DNA of 64,000 bases from contig CBDDCT010000003.1 of the NCBI GenBank assembly GCA_965226185.1, positions 248,001 to 312,000 on the forward strand. Reading direction: 5' to 3'. The translations under genes were made by a program, and so were the position numbers. Every line of letters starts with the position of its first letter. Positions within the stretch are counted from its first letter, which is position 1. Below are positions 36,208 to 45,522 of the stretch, piece after piece. The notes below the pieces were generated by a model, which was given only the letters and a program-made list of their open reading frames with translations, ran no database searches and was not told the DNA's origin. The stretch comes from CBDCYS01 sp965226185 (GTDB taxonomy: Bacteria; Acidobacteriota; Terriglobia; Bryobacterales; UBA6623).

Positions 36208-37338
36208 ATTGCGACACCCTGATGTGGTCAGTCAAGCACCGCTTCCTTGATCTCAGATGCCATTGCCCTGTTATTCTCGATCGCGAAAAACACCCACATC
36301 TAGCGATTCCATTGACAAACGCTTTTCCACGAGACCCCTGTAGGATCGTTTCGCCCTCTCGAGATACTTTTGGGCATCCCCTTGATTGCCCTCCGAGGCT
36401 GACACTTTAGCTAGGTTGAACAAAACTATCGCGCGCGATTGCTCAGCTATTATCGCGTAATTCAAGAGTCCTTCGAGTACGTTTTTAACCTTTCCCTTTA
36501 CAGTCTGGTCATGCGCCTCTGTTGCGAGCAGACCGAGCCTATCGGCCTCAAACCAATACTCAACGTCGCTGACTTGGTTCGCATATTGTTGGTATTCCTC
36601 AGCTAAACCGTTCACTCGACAAAGATACGCAAGCATCAGACGTCGTTGATCTCCGGTGTGAACCCCCGCCTCCGCTTCTGCCGCCCCGAACAATTTCTTC
36701 CCCTTCCTCATTCCTAGCAGTGATGCGAATGCAGCAAAGAGTCCAGCAAAGGACATCAATAGCGGCGTGATGAACCGCTCACGCTCCGAGTCCCCCTCGC
36801 CACCAAGCGCCTTCTCAACTCCACTGATCCCCTTTGCCCTCAGGGAGACTTCAGGCCGCCTAGGAAGCCCCCCTCGGCCAGTTGCGAGCACAAGGACTTG
36901 CACCCTCTCGGAGGGATTTAACGGTAGTTCGAGGGCAAAGTCCAACGCCCCGCCCACAACCTCACTCTTGTAACGCATCGAAGCTGCAGCCAGCACGCGC
37001 GACTCCGTAATCTTTCCGAGAGGGATCTGAATACTGCAGATGACGTTCTCAACCTCTCGGTTTCCCTCGTTTGAAATGGAGACCTGATATATTGCGGTAA
37101 CCTCCTTCTCCCCACTGAAAGGAATCGTCTCAGCAACAGAATAGACGAGCTTGGGTTCCGGCCCCTGAAGCCCTGACAGAATAAGGCCTGTACCGACTGT
37201 CACAATTCCGGTAATGATCGCGGTTATGATTATCTGTGCCCAATTTAGCTTGCCCAAAGTCCTAACCTCCGAGTGGGCGCTGATTACCCTCATACACTAC
37301 AGCACTGGGCATGCCCTGAACAACAATGGTGTCGCAAT
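36208..37338. repeat. 11-bp inverted repeats bracketing a single-gene cassette
   Basis: ATTGCGACACC (36208-36218) and its exact complement GGTGTCGCAAT (37328-37338) flank the gene 36271-37293. A further TTGCGACA at 37348-37357 forms a hairpin with TGTCGCAA (37330-37337), and TGTCGCAA appears again near 37425. The bounded DNA is visibly closer to 50% GC than its neighbours. It may be a small mobile or transferred unit. Confidence 0.5.
36271..37293 (-). CDS. Two-span membrane protein of unknown function
   Basis: 340 residues that I do not recognise. Layout: a hydrophobic span at about 18-40 (IIITAIITGIVTVGTGLIL); a soluble region at 45-170 with beta-type sequence (AIYQVSISNEGNREVENVIC) that would be outside the membrane; a second span at about 175-194 (TPLLMSFAGLFAAFASLLG); then a cytoplasmic helical region to 340, whose end (IVLFNLAKVSASEGNQGDAQ) resembles a TPR-like repeat. 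There is no clear Shine-Dalgarno before ATG 37293; TTG about 37257 is an alternative. Codon use and base composition differ from neighbours and inverted repeats flank it, which points to transfer. No function is assignable. Confidence 0.65.
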   Translation of the reverse strand: MRVISAHSEVRTLGKLNWAQIIITAIITGIVTVGTGLILSGLQGPEPKLVYSVAETIPFSGEKEVTAIYQVSISNEGNREVENVICSIQIPLGKITESRVLAAASMRYKSEVVGGALDFALELPLNPSERVQVLVLATGRGGLPRRPEVSLRAKGISGVEKALGGEGDSERERFITPLLMSFAGLFAAFASLLGMRKGKKLFGAAEAEAGVHTGDQRRLMLAYLCRVNGLAEEYQQYANQVSDVEYWFEADRLGLLATEAHDQTVKGKVKNVLEGLLNYAIIAEQSRAIVLFNLAKVSASEGNQGDAQKYLERAKRSYRGLVEKRLSMESLDVGVFRDRE

Positions 37339-37767
37339 CACCCACTAAGTTGCGACAGCCCAGCACCTCATCTTTCCGTGCCCCGTTGATTCTTGATCCT
37401 GTTGACGAGAAGGATTCCGACATTTTGTCGCAAACCTCTATAGATGGCGACAGACTTTTTACGTCTCCGGAACAGGCGGCATCTCCGTTCGCGCGCGCCG
37501 AATTCGTTCGTCAGTACGAGGCACGCACGACTTAGCCCGCTTATCTGCTTTGAAAATCCCCATGTGTCGCCATGAATTGCGTGCGCCACGCAGGCACATT
37601 GCAGATCGGGCGGCATTTCCCCGGTTGCGTTACGCTGCGCGGCCGCGGTCGCTGACCACGATACCAAACTCGATGCCCTCGATCCGCTGCAAGGTCTCGA
37701 TCATCCCAAAGAGATTTCGGGCCTGAGGATTACCGGCCGGACCGAGCATTTGCATGAGAGATTGCGG
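37294..37767. other. Intergenic, TGTCGCAA motifs only
   Basis: About 470 bp between the unknown membrane protein and the first palindromic repeat. Apart from the TGTCGCAA/TTGCGACA motifs at 37330-37357 and near 37425 I see nothing; the short frames here lack protein-like composition. Confidence 0.45.
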
Positions 37768-37914
37768 CGTGGCCCTGACGTGGCGTGAGCGTCCACGCTT
37801 GCCGCGAACCGATTCATCGGTCCGTAACCCCGAATCCCCAAGAAATCCCCAGCCCGCAACCGAAAACACGTACCAATGAATCGGCACGCGGCAAAGCTGG
37901 AGCTTCACGCCACG
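37768..37914. repeat. 147-bp long-palindrome repeat, copy A
   Basis: The unit begins CGTGGCCCTGACGTGGCGTG and ends GCTTCACGCCACG. Its two halves are inverted: CGTGGCGTGAGC pairs with GCTTCACGCCACG, and TTGCCGCG plus CCGATTCATCGGT pairs with an ATGAATCGGCACGCGGCAA stretch. It can fold into one long hairpin. Copy B (38610-38756) is in the same orientation on the other side of the transposase at 37971-38525. A degraded further fragment lies at about 37945-37980. Confidence 0.8.
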
Positions 37915-37970
37915 GCTCAACGGCAAATTCTTAGTTGCAGGCCACGGCCAAGCGCGGCAAATCCTTAGCT

Positions 37971-38525
37971 TCAGACCACGTTGGGGCGGCTGGATGCGCT
38001 GGACCATGGGTAGTCCTCAGCTCGGGCCGCCAACCCCGCCTTCACCGGATTGTTCTCGATGTATGCGGCGATCCGCGCTTGTTCCGGCTCATCTCGAACC
38101 CAGTGATCGTAGCTTTCACGCTGCCAGAACGGCTGCCCGGTTCGGCCCAGCACCTTGTTGGCCTCCCGAGACGTGAATCCCTTGAGAGATTGCAGCAGTC
38201 TGCTCGGCTCCACTCGCGGAACAGCCAGCAAGTGAACATGGTTCGCCATCACCACGTAGGCACAAAGTTCGTAGTGGCCCAAACTTTCCGCCGAATAGTG
38301 AATCGCACCCACCACCAAACGAGCGATCTTTTCGTTCTTCAGATGCAGCGGACCTTCTCGGATGTTGTCGAGGTAGCGGTCAATCCAGACGAACGACTCC
38401 CCTGATGAAAGCCTCCCAGGAGGCGGGAACCGGGACGCTGGCAGGCTCCCGTGTAAGTGCCAGGTAAGGAATAGCGCCTTGCCCGCGGGGTATTCGTGCG
38501 GCAATCGCCGCCGATGGCGGGACAT
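37971..38525 (-). CDS. REP-associated tyrosine transposase
   Basis: 184-residue Y1-HuH protein. KALFLTWHLHGSLP near the start, the metal motif in VVMANHVHLLAVP, and FWQRESYDHWVRDEPEQARI for the catalytic-tyrosine helix, then IENNPVKAGLAARAEDYPWS, are the standard RAYT landmarks. Two direct copies of a 147-bp palindromic repeat flank it at about 55 bp and 85 bp. It belongs to a different subgroup from the 147-residue enzyme at 21759 and has different repeats. The frame is intact. Confidence 0.9.
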   Translation of the reverse strand: MSRHRRRLPHEYPAGKALFLTWHLHGSLPASRFPPPGRLSSGESFVWIDRYLDNIREGPLHLKNEKIARLVVGAIHYSAESLGHYELCAYVVMANHVHLLAVPRVEPSRLLQSLKGFTSREANKVLGRTGQPFWQRESYDHWVRDEPEQARIAAYIENNPVKAGLAARAEDYPWSSASSRPNVV

Positions 38526-38609
38526 GGTTTTTGATCCAGTTCAAGCATAGCATCGGTGCGGTGTTGATGGAGGGGCAAATCACACCGCGCACGAGCGGCG
38601 TGGCCTTGA

Positions 38610-38756
38610 CGTGGCCCTGACGTGGCGTGAGCGTCCACGCTTGCCGCGAACCGATTCATCGGTTCGTAACCCCGAATCCCCGAAGAATCGCTAGCCCGCA
38701 AGCGAAAACACGTACCGATGAATCGGCACGCGGCAAAGCTGGAGCTTCACGCCACG
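38610..38756. repeat. 147-bp long-palindrome repeat, copy B
   Basis: Same length and orientation as copy A (37768-37914), over 90% identical by eye. Paired changes keep the inner stem: CGATTCATCGGTTCGTA faces TACCGATGAATCG here. The outer part is partly duplicated, since GCGTGGCC..TGACGTGGCC begins about 15 bp earlier. Confidence 0.8.
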
Positions 38757-38789
38757 TCACTGAACGTCAGCCTTCGAGTCATTAGGAGG

Positions 38790-39407
38790 CTTAGCCTGCA
38801 TTTCTCACCACGTGGCGTGACGAGCTGCCTGAGAGGCGCGTCAGTACCAGGCGCGTTCGGCTTGACGCCAACCCCGCTGAATCAAGGACGCATACTTGAC
38901 GGTAGGTCGAAAACGGCCGGCAAGCGCAATGAAGGACTGCCGAGCCTCTCGCCTGCCTCGCCCGTCAGGCGCTGAGAAACCCGGGCTGACAAACTCAGTC
39001 ACGGATTTTTGATAAAATTATTCCCTTTGTTTTCAACAGTTTTCTCCAGGAAGCACCAGGCCGCCCGAGGCCGGCTTGCTATCCTAAAAAAGGGAAACCC
39101 AGCGATGAATCATTTTCCATGGGGAGGTGGCCGGCAGGCGATCCAGGCCCCCCCCGCCCGGCAAAAACCCCGATATCCTCTCATACACTCTCAAATCCTC
39201 TCATTGAAAAAATTAACCGCTTATAAATGAACAACTTGCGCCAAAACCACTCAAGTCCGTTGAGGCTCTTTTGCTAGCGAATACGAGGACGATGACAGCA
39301 AAAAAGACCAAAGGGCGAACATTGAAAGAAATCCGCTTGATCGCTGGATGAAACAGGATCGCCTCCAGAATGCCCGAAAAGTTGCGCCGTGAGAAATGCA
39401 GGCTAAG
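38790..39407. mobile_element. 618-bp element with perfect 19-bp TTAGCCTGCATTTCTCA ends
   Basis: CTTAGCCTGCATTTCTCAC (38790-38808) is repeated exactly inverted at 39389-39407. The end family is the same as in the 240-bp element at 3480-3719. The interior is a patchwork: a GC-rich left part, an AT-rich stretch (39000-39240), and on the right a coding tail that stops inside the right terminal repeat (39264-39392). It is therefore a deletion derivative of a full insertion sequence, possibly of the IS1380 type, though I am not sure of that. Confidence 0.7.
39264..39392 (+). pseudogene. Transposase C-terminal remnant
   Basis: 42 codons open to the stop at 39390: ASEYEDDDSKKDQRANIER followed by NPLDRWMKQDRLQNARKVAP. 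The acidic-then-basic tail is protein-like, and its stop lies in the terminal inverted repeat, as expected for a transposase end. The family is not identified. Confidence 0.5.
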
Positions 39408-39492
39408 CGCCTTGAGAACCGCGCCCCGCGCTTGTGGGCGGATTGCGGGGCGGCGCCAAAGGACCCTGCATCGGTGTCACGGAGACACGCCT

Positions 39493-40422
39493 CTAATTAG
39501 CGACCTGAATCGAACGCCGGTAGAGGAGTTTCACGTTTCGATCCGACTCGATTTCGACCTGCAGGCGGCGGTCTGAGTCCTTGGGGGAATCGAGGGTCAA
39601 TACATAGGTGTTCGCCGCGCGGCCGGCGAGGCGCTCGACAAGCTGCGGGATCTCGGCAAGGCCGCGGGCGAACAAGGCCTCTCCTTTTGTGATCTCCGCC
39701 AGACGAATGATTCCGTTTTGGTAGGTCTGGTTGAGCTGGTCGTCCTGATAGTTGAGATGCAGGAAGAACAGCGGCGCGACGGATGACTCCAGCGTTTTCG
39801 CGATGGCCTCAATCTTTTCGTCGACAAGCTGATCGCGGAAGCGGCGGCTCAGGTCCCTGCGGTCGCTGGGGTTGATGACCTGGCTGGTGTAGTCTTCGCG
39901 ATAGTCTTGAATGGATCCGTCGGTGACGAATAGAACGGCGACGCGAACGCCGGACTCGCGCAGAATTTGGTCCGCGATGGCGGAACAGCGAGGGACGGCG
40001 GTCAGCAGATCGGCGAAGCCCGACACGGGCGACCCCGCGAGCTTTTCGCGCAGTTGGCCGCGGTCCGGCGTGGGGTCTTGGATCACTCGCAGCCCGTCCT
40101 GCGCATGCAGCAGGGAGACATAGTGCTTCTCGTCCCAAGAGAGGAAGACCTTCATCAGCGCTTCCCGGGCGGCATTGACGCGCTGCAGGTCGTTGACAAC
40201 GTCGAGGACCACCATGAAAACAAGATTATCCCCGGGTCCTTTGAGGCCGCGAATGCCTACTTCGGATCCATCTACCGAAACCACGAGTTGCCCGGCTGAA
40301 TGGCCCTCGACGTAATTGTCATCCTCATCAAGAATCCACAGAGGCAGGCCGAATTGTTCCGCCGCCGAGGGAACAATGGCCAACAGGAGCAGGGACAGGC
40401 AGGCGAACAACCGCATGCGCAC
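39493..40422 (-). CDS. VWFA-related acidobacterial-type protein
   Basis: 309 residues with a signal peptide (1-21). Homologues labelled VWFA-related Acidobacterial domain (TIGR03436) share the layout: a short N-terminal beta domain, then NLVFMVVLDVVNDLQRVNAA, YVSLLHAQDGLRVIQD, and VRVAVLFVTDGSIQDY. The MIDAS DxSxS motif expected after the first beta strand is replaced by DVVND (residues 74-78), so metal-dependent adhesion is doubtful. It starts 2 bp after the stop of the TonB-receptor gene and is surely cotranscribed with it. Confidence 0.82.
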   Translation of the reverse strand: MRMRLFACLSLLLLAIVPSAAEQFGLPLWILDEDDNYVEGHSAGQLVVSVDGSEVGIRGLKGPGDNLVFMVVLDVVNDLQRVNAAREALMKVFLSWDEKHYVSLLHAQDGLRVIQDPTPDRGQLREKLAGSPVSGFADLLTAVPRCSAIADQILRESGVRVAVLFVTDGSIQDYREDYTSQVINPSDRRDLSRRFRDQLVDEKIEAIAKTLESSVAPLFFLHLNYQDDQLNQTYQNGIIRLAEITKGEALFARGLAEIPQLVERLAGRAANTYVLTLDSPKDSDRRLQVEIESDRNVKLLYRRSIQVAN

Positions 40423-40424
40423 GG

Positions 40425-43413
40425 CTAGAAGTTGTACCTCAAACCGAGCTGCACGACTCGGCCGCCCCAGGAACCGATGATCTTGCCGGCGTTCTGGTTG
40501 CGAGCGTTAACGGGCCCGATTGTGGCATCGGGGTTGTTCCAGTTGGCGTGGTTAAGGAAATTGAAAGCCTGGAGCTGCAATTCGACGCTACGCTCGGCGC
40601 CCATACCCAGGCGTTTCGTGACGGCGATGTCGTGGTTGTTGTAGCCGGGATTCCGCAGACTGGAACTGGTACGGGGGACGTTGCCGAGCGTAAAGTCGTC
40701 CGGGTCGACGAACGCGGCGGGGTTGAACCACATCTCGGGGCTGGGTTTCGCGACATGCGGATCGACACCCGGAACAGAGTTGACGCGGAGATAGGGCACG
40801 ATACCGCCCGTGTTGTTGAACTCGGGCTGGAAAACGACCGGGTGTCCGCTCGCCCAATTGGTGAATCCGCTGATCGACCAGTTTCCAAGAACGGCCGAAG
40901 CCAGCCCGCCTCCATCGAAAAGCGCCTTTCCGTCACCGAACGGCACGTCGTATTGATAATTCATGGACAGCCGGTGCGGGCGAAGCCATTGCGACCGCGC
41001 CCAAGCAAACTCGCGGTTTTGGGGATCCTGGATGCCGGGACCGGAGTAGTCATCCCAGCGGTTGCGCAGCGAGTACCCGAAGTCGAAGCTCAAGCCGTCC
41101 GAAATTCGTTTTCTGATGCTCAAGTCTCCCAGACTGTAAAGGTACCGGCCGGCCGGGAGCTGGTAGTTGCCGCGTATACGCTGGTATTGGGGAAAGGGAC
41201 GAAGCGCCCCCCGGAACTCCTCATTGTTGAGCTGGTCGCGATAGGCCAACGCGGAGACGGGAACTCGGTTCAAACCGACCGACGAGCCGCTGACCAGCAG
41301 ATCCCGGCCTCGGTATTGGCGTCCGATGAATTCGACGCTCAGCCCCCAGAACAGCTTCTGTTCGAACTCGAGACTGAAGAAGCGGTACTGTGCCTGCAAA
41401 CTCGTCTGGGGAATGAAGTCGACGTCCGAATTGTTCGCCGCGTCGCCTTCGAGGTTGGGAAGCTCGTGAGCAAGTGCGGGAAACCCGTCCGCCAGAACGA
41501 CTGCCGGGGTGAGCTGCTGATTGGGCGAAACCGGGAAACGCCGGGCGCTGAAACCCTGCGTCGCGAACGCCCCGGGCCGCAGCCCGGCGGTCCCGTACAT
41601 GTGCCGGAACGAGCCGCGAAGCACGGTGTTCCGCGAGGCCGTGGGGCTCCATGCGAGACCGATGAGGGGCTCGAACCTCACGCGCAAGGGCTGAAACGCC
41701 CGTCCATAGCCGTCGCGCGCCGCGAAGACCAGCGCGCCCGGGCGCCCGTTGGCGGGATTGACCGTATCCGGGTCAAGCGTCGATTGGCGGTCGTACTTTT
41801 CGACGCGCGGCGTAGTGGTGTCAATATTGACGCTCAGTGTTGCCGTCAAATTGCCGCTGATCTCGATCTCATCCGAAATGGTGTTCTGCCACGACTTGCG
41901 CCGCAAATAGGAGGGCTGCAGTTGGTCTGTTGCCTCCGCTTGGTAGGCTTGACCCACCAGAAAACTCGCGAACGAACTGCCCGTGTCGGTGACGCCCGGC
42001 AGACCCGTCAGCTCGTCGTTAAACCGGAATTCTCCGGAAGGGGCGTCCAGTTCCAAAGTGTTCAGTTGATAGAAACGCGTCGAGGAAACAACGCTCCAAG
42101 ACTGCCGCCCCCGCCGCAGGCTCAACGAGTGGGTGGTCCGATAAGTGTTCCAGGCATTGCGGGAGTAAGAACCTGCCGACGCGCCCAGCCCGAAGAACGT
42201 GCGGAACCGAATCGCGGGAAAAACGGAACCGCCCACGCCTTCCAAGCCCAGTTCCGCTGGGATGTCGCCCTCACCTCGCAGACCCGCTGTTTCCGTGGCT
42301 TGGGAAGAGGCCGAGAAGGAAGCTTCGTAGATCGAATTCGGCGAGATGGTGAACGTTTCGGTGATCCCGGCGCGGCGGTCGCAGAAATCGCGGTCCGGAA
42401 GGCCCGGGTTCCCGATGGTGTCAAACAGCCGCGGGTTGCCTCGGAAGCTGCCGGAATAAGCCAGGTCCGCGGTGAGTTTATGGCGCGACAAGAAGCTGTG
42501 GTCGAGGCGCGACAGAAATCCGTCGGGCGTGTTGCGCTCGGAAGGATTCGTCCAATAGTTGTTTCTTAGAAAAGGACCGACATCGGTATTCGGTTGGGGG
42601 TAGTGCGGCAAAATCGCGCGCGCGACCGGATCGATGCGGGAGAGCGGAACCTGGTTGTTGGGAAAAGGAACCCGGTCATACTCCAGATTGTCGCGAGAAA
42701 CATTTCGGGCAGGATCGTAAACCGGATTTCGGCGCGTCCCGGCAGGGTCGTACACTCCAACCGGATTACCGGCTTTGTTGACTAAATCCGAGAAGTCGCC
42801 GAGCCTTTGTTGCGAGGTCGGAAGCGTGTACAGATATGACCGTCCGACGCGTTCCCTCGTAGGAAAAAGTGAAAAACGTCGAGCGGCGCCCGTCGTAGAG
42901 CTTCGGGAGGACAACCGGACCGCTGACGCTGAAGCCGAATTGGTTCCGTCTGAGGATGTTGCGGTTTCCGCCCCGCTGGACAACCTCGTGGGGGACGGCG
43001 TCCAGCACATCGTTGCGAAAGTATTCGAAAACCCGTCCATGCAGTGAACTGAACGGAGACTTCGGCGACGGTCCGCTCCCGTCGCCCCTCAATCCTTCGC
43101 GGGCTGTTTCCCGGCGAAAGACCTGGATCGCGTCGCGCATCTCGTCCGCCGAAGCATCGCTTGATTCATTGGGGACTTCATCGGCGGCTTCCGCCGAAGA
43201 GGTCGCCTCGCCGGCTCTGTCATCTTGCCGCCGGGAAGCGGTTGCATTCTCGCCGGGCTCGGCCACATCCGCGGCGCGGCGAGCCTGGCTCTCACGACCC
43301 GGCGCGGGGTCGGCCGCGGATGAAGAACTAGCGATGGCTGGAGCGCAGAACCAGAGGAGGCTGATCAGGGAGTAACCGGCAACGGACAGGCACAGGCGCT
43401 TCACTATTATCAT
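40425..43413 (-). pseudogene. Oar-like TonB-dependent receptor, frameshifted
   Basis: About 995 residues in two frames. ATG 43413 starts a signal peptide (VAGYSLISLLWFCAPAIAS). A 100-residue low-complexity, acidic stretch follows instead of the usual carboxypeptidase-regulatory domain and most of the plug. Then come the family phrases FEYFRNDVLDAVP, RRNQFGFSVSGPVVLP and FFTFSYEGTR, where the first frame is lost. The second frame resumes with TRERVGRSYLYTLPTSQQRL at about 42850 and continues to the C-terminal beta strand GGRVVQLGLRYNF. Reading SYEGTRERVG needs one additional GGGAACGC-type octamer, so loss of one repeat copy could explain the break. Without repair no barrel is made. Confidence 0.82.
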
Positions 43414-43443
43414 TCTAGCCAAAAGTCTTCCCCGCTCCACTCT

Positions 43444-43723
43444 TGTCCGAATTAGATTCTCGCTGCGGCAATTTGGACAGCATGCAGGCCGAGTCGCCGT
43501 GGAGCGTGCCCTAGTGTCGAGCGCCAAAAGCCCCTTAAACAGGCGTTCTGGGGCAGCCAGAAACTCACCGAACAGGGCCTGCGGAGAGCTGCTTAATTTG
43601 GACAGCATGAGCTAGCCGGGAGAGCCTGCTTTTCGGTGAGCACACTTTTGGTGAGCACAGCCTGACACTGAAAAATAAGGACTTAACCCTTTCAAGAGAG
43701 TATTACCCAAGAAAATTTGGACA
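43444..43723. repeat. Cluster of TGTCC(A/G)AATTA ends, nested MITE relics
   Basis: TGTCCGAATTAG at 43444-43455 faces inverted AATTTGGACA copies at 43470-43479, 43597-43606 and 43714-43723. Two of these are followed by GCATG. The same core ends the 27324-27607 element. This cluster makes up most of the 400-bp gap between receptor and kinase relic. Confidence 0.55.
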
Positions 43724-43935
43724 CCGGTGTTCCCGCTCACACCGTGCGAGGCTGACCCACAATCACAGCGTTAGAGTGTGAGTCGGCAGGTACGGCGAAG
43801 GTTTATTCAATCTCTATATAGCAATTGCCTTGCCAAACCGGGAGGGCGGCTTACTACAACAACCCGCATCAGCAATGCGACGGCTCAGAACTGTCTTGGG
43901 CCCTCTCCCCACGCTTTGTGCCGCCGCACTGCTGA

Positions 43936-44215
43936 TCCTGAAGATCGCCGAAGCCCTCGCTATAGCCCAACAAATCGCCAAGGGCCTCGAAGCTGCCCAC
44001 GAGAAGAAAATCGTTCATCGCGACATTAAGCCTGGGAATGTCATCGTCGACGAGAAGGGCCATGTCACGGTAATGGACTTCGGCTTGGCTCTACTGACGG
44101 AAGGGTCGAAGCTAACGCAGCTCGACACCACCGTCGGAACGGGGCCGCCTACAGGTCGCCCGAACAAATCCAGGGCATGGAGGTGGACCACCGCACCCAG
44201 TTACCCGACCAAGCC
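43936..44215 (+). pseudogene. Serine/threonine protein kinase relic
   Basis: Only the middle of the C-lobe: AQQIAKGLEAAHEKKIVHRD, IKPGNVIVDEKG and VMDFGLALL (catalytic HRD and Mg-binding DFG). The ATP-binding N-lobe is absent. After VGT the frame shifts; AAYRSPEQIQGMEVDHRT continues in the next frame, so the activation segment is split. It is dead. Confidence 0.8.
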
Positions 44216-44377
44216 GCTCGTCGGCTACCATATCTAGGTACAACTACATGGGTGGGTCTTCCCCCGCTGGTGATCCGCGCCGTTGGGGAGTAGACGGGAA
44301 TCTTGGTTTGGATTCGCTGGTGTCGACCATCCATGGATGCTTGAACGCAAGGAGACTCACCCCCACGGGAGGGAGCC

Positions 44378-45211
44378 ATGTCGTCTACCCGACGCGATTT
44401 CTTGGCGGCCGCCGCGGCCGCTGGCTTTGCCGGCGCGGCTCGAGCCCAACACGAGCCGGTGGCGTTCGCCCTGATCGGTGATCGCTACCACAACAGCGAC
44501 CATTACCGCACTGCCTTCGGCAAGACCTTCGTCCGTGACATGGGCCTTGCCATGGACTTAAGCGACGACGTCAAGCTGTTGAACCCGGACCATCTCTCGC
44601 GCTATAGGGTCCTGATCATCCTGCGCGACGGCATGATCTGGCCCGACGGCCATGGTAACCCGCGGAGCAATGCCGGGTGGTGGGCGCAAGGGCAGCCGGA
44701 GATCGTCAGTGACCCGCCCTTGCCCAAGATGGAGCCGCGGCGGGAGGGGTTCATCACTCCTGAGATGGGTCGCGCCGTGAAGGAGTTTGTCGAGAACGGC
44801 GGCGGAGCGCTGCTCTACCACAACGTTACGTATATCGCGCCCTACAACGACGACTTCCGCGATGTGCTCGGCGCCGTCACGCGCGGGCACCCGCCAACGC
44901 GGCCCTTCAAGGTCAAGATCATCAACCGTAACCATCCGATCACGCGCGGTGTGAATGACTTTGTCGTGACCGACGAGCAGCACTATATGGAATATCAGAA
45001 AGACCCCAAGTATCTGCTCATGGAATCGGTCAACGAGGATCGCCTGGAATACAAGGAGTTTGGGACGACCTCGGCCGCGGGCTGGGCCTACGACTACGGC
45101 AAGGGGCGCGTCGTCTACCTCGCGCCGGGTCACCTCATTTCAGCGATGTGGAATCCCGAGTACGAAAAGTTGCAGCGCAACGCCATGCGATGGCTGCTGC
45201 GCGAGATCTGA
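44378..45211 (+). CDS. Tat-exported ThuA-like protein
   Basis: 277 residues. The N-terminus has a Tat signal SSTRRDFLAAAAAAGFAGAA. The rest is a ThuA/trehalose-utilisation fold of the class I glutamine amidotransferase-like group: a beta strand with VAFALIGDRYHN, YRVLIILRDGMIWPDGHG, VKEFVENGGGALLYHN, RNHPITRGVNDFVVTDEQHY and the closing GKGRVVYLAPGHL. The typical nucleophile Cys is absent, as in many ThuA proteins. A GGAGGGAG Shine-Dalgarno precedes ATG 44378. It probably acts on a sugar-derived substrate in the periplasm; the substrate is unknown. Confidence 0.85.
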   Translation: MSSTRRDFLAAAAAAGFAGAARAQHEPVAFALIGDRYHNSDHYRTAFGKTFVRDMGLAMDLSDDVKLLNPDHLSRYRVLIILRDGMIWPDGHGNPRSNAGWWAQGQPEIVSDPPLPKMEPRREGFITPEMGRAVKEFVENGGGALLYHNVTYIAPYNDDFRDVLGAVTRGHPPTRPFKVKIINRNHPITRGVNDFVVTDEQHYMEYQKDPKYLLMESVNEDRLEYKEFGTTSAAGWAYDYGKGRVVYLAPGHLISAMWNPEYEKLQRNAMRWLLREI

Positions 45212-45522
45212 TTCGCGGGGACGAAGGTCGGCGGACCCAACAGATTGGGGCCCAGGCCGGTTTTCACCCACTCCTGCCGTATACCGAGGGTCTACGAGAG
45301 GCGATTGCTAGTGGTGGTCGATATACAAACAGTTATCGAAATACGACGGCCATGCAGTGTTCCAGAGGGCTCGGTTCTGCTCGCGGTCGCGGAACTCTTT
45401 GAACCGCTTCTCAATCGCGCGAATTAGGCGCCGCGGGGTGTCGCTTACAGCCAGAGCCCCAATGCTCCGCAAAACCTTTCCTGACTGGGTTCATGTGCAT
45501 GAAATCCTCGGGTCGCCGGGCG
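45212..45522. other. Gap with a possible short coding relic
   Basis: About 310 bp between two convergent genes. On the minus strand 45310-45450 there is an open stretch of protein-like composition (IEKRFKEFRDREQNRALWNT) without a start; I cannot identify it. Otherwise nothing. Confidence 0.35.

Noticed and set aside
36208..37357. TGTCGCAA/TTGCGACA motifs as a CRISPR array
   Set aside because: Irregular spacing, too short, and inverted; no cas genes in the window.
37326..37535. 69-codon frame after the unknown membrane protein
   Set aside because: No Shine-Dalgarno, no motif; it overlaps the TGTCGCAA hairpin and looks random.
40548..42569. 673-codon frame antisense to the TonB receptor
   Set aside because: Shadow frame; the receptor frame carries clear homology phrases.
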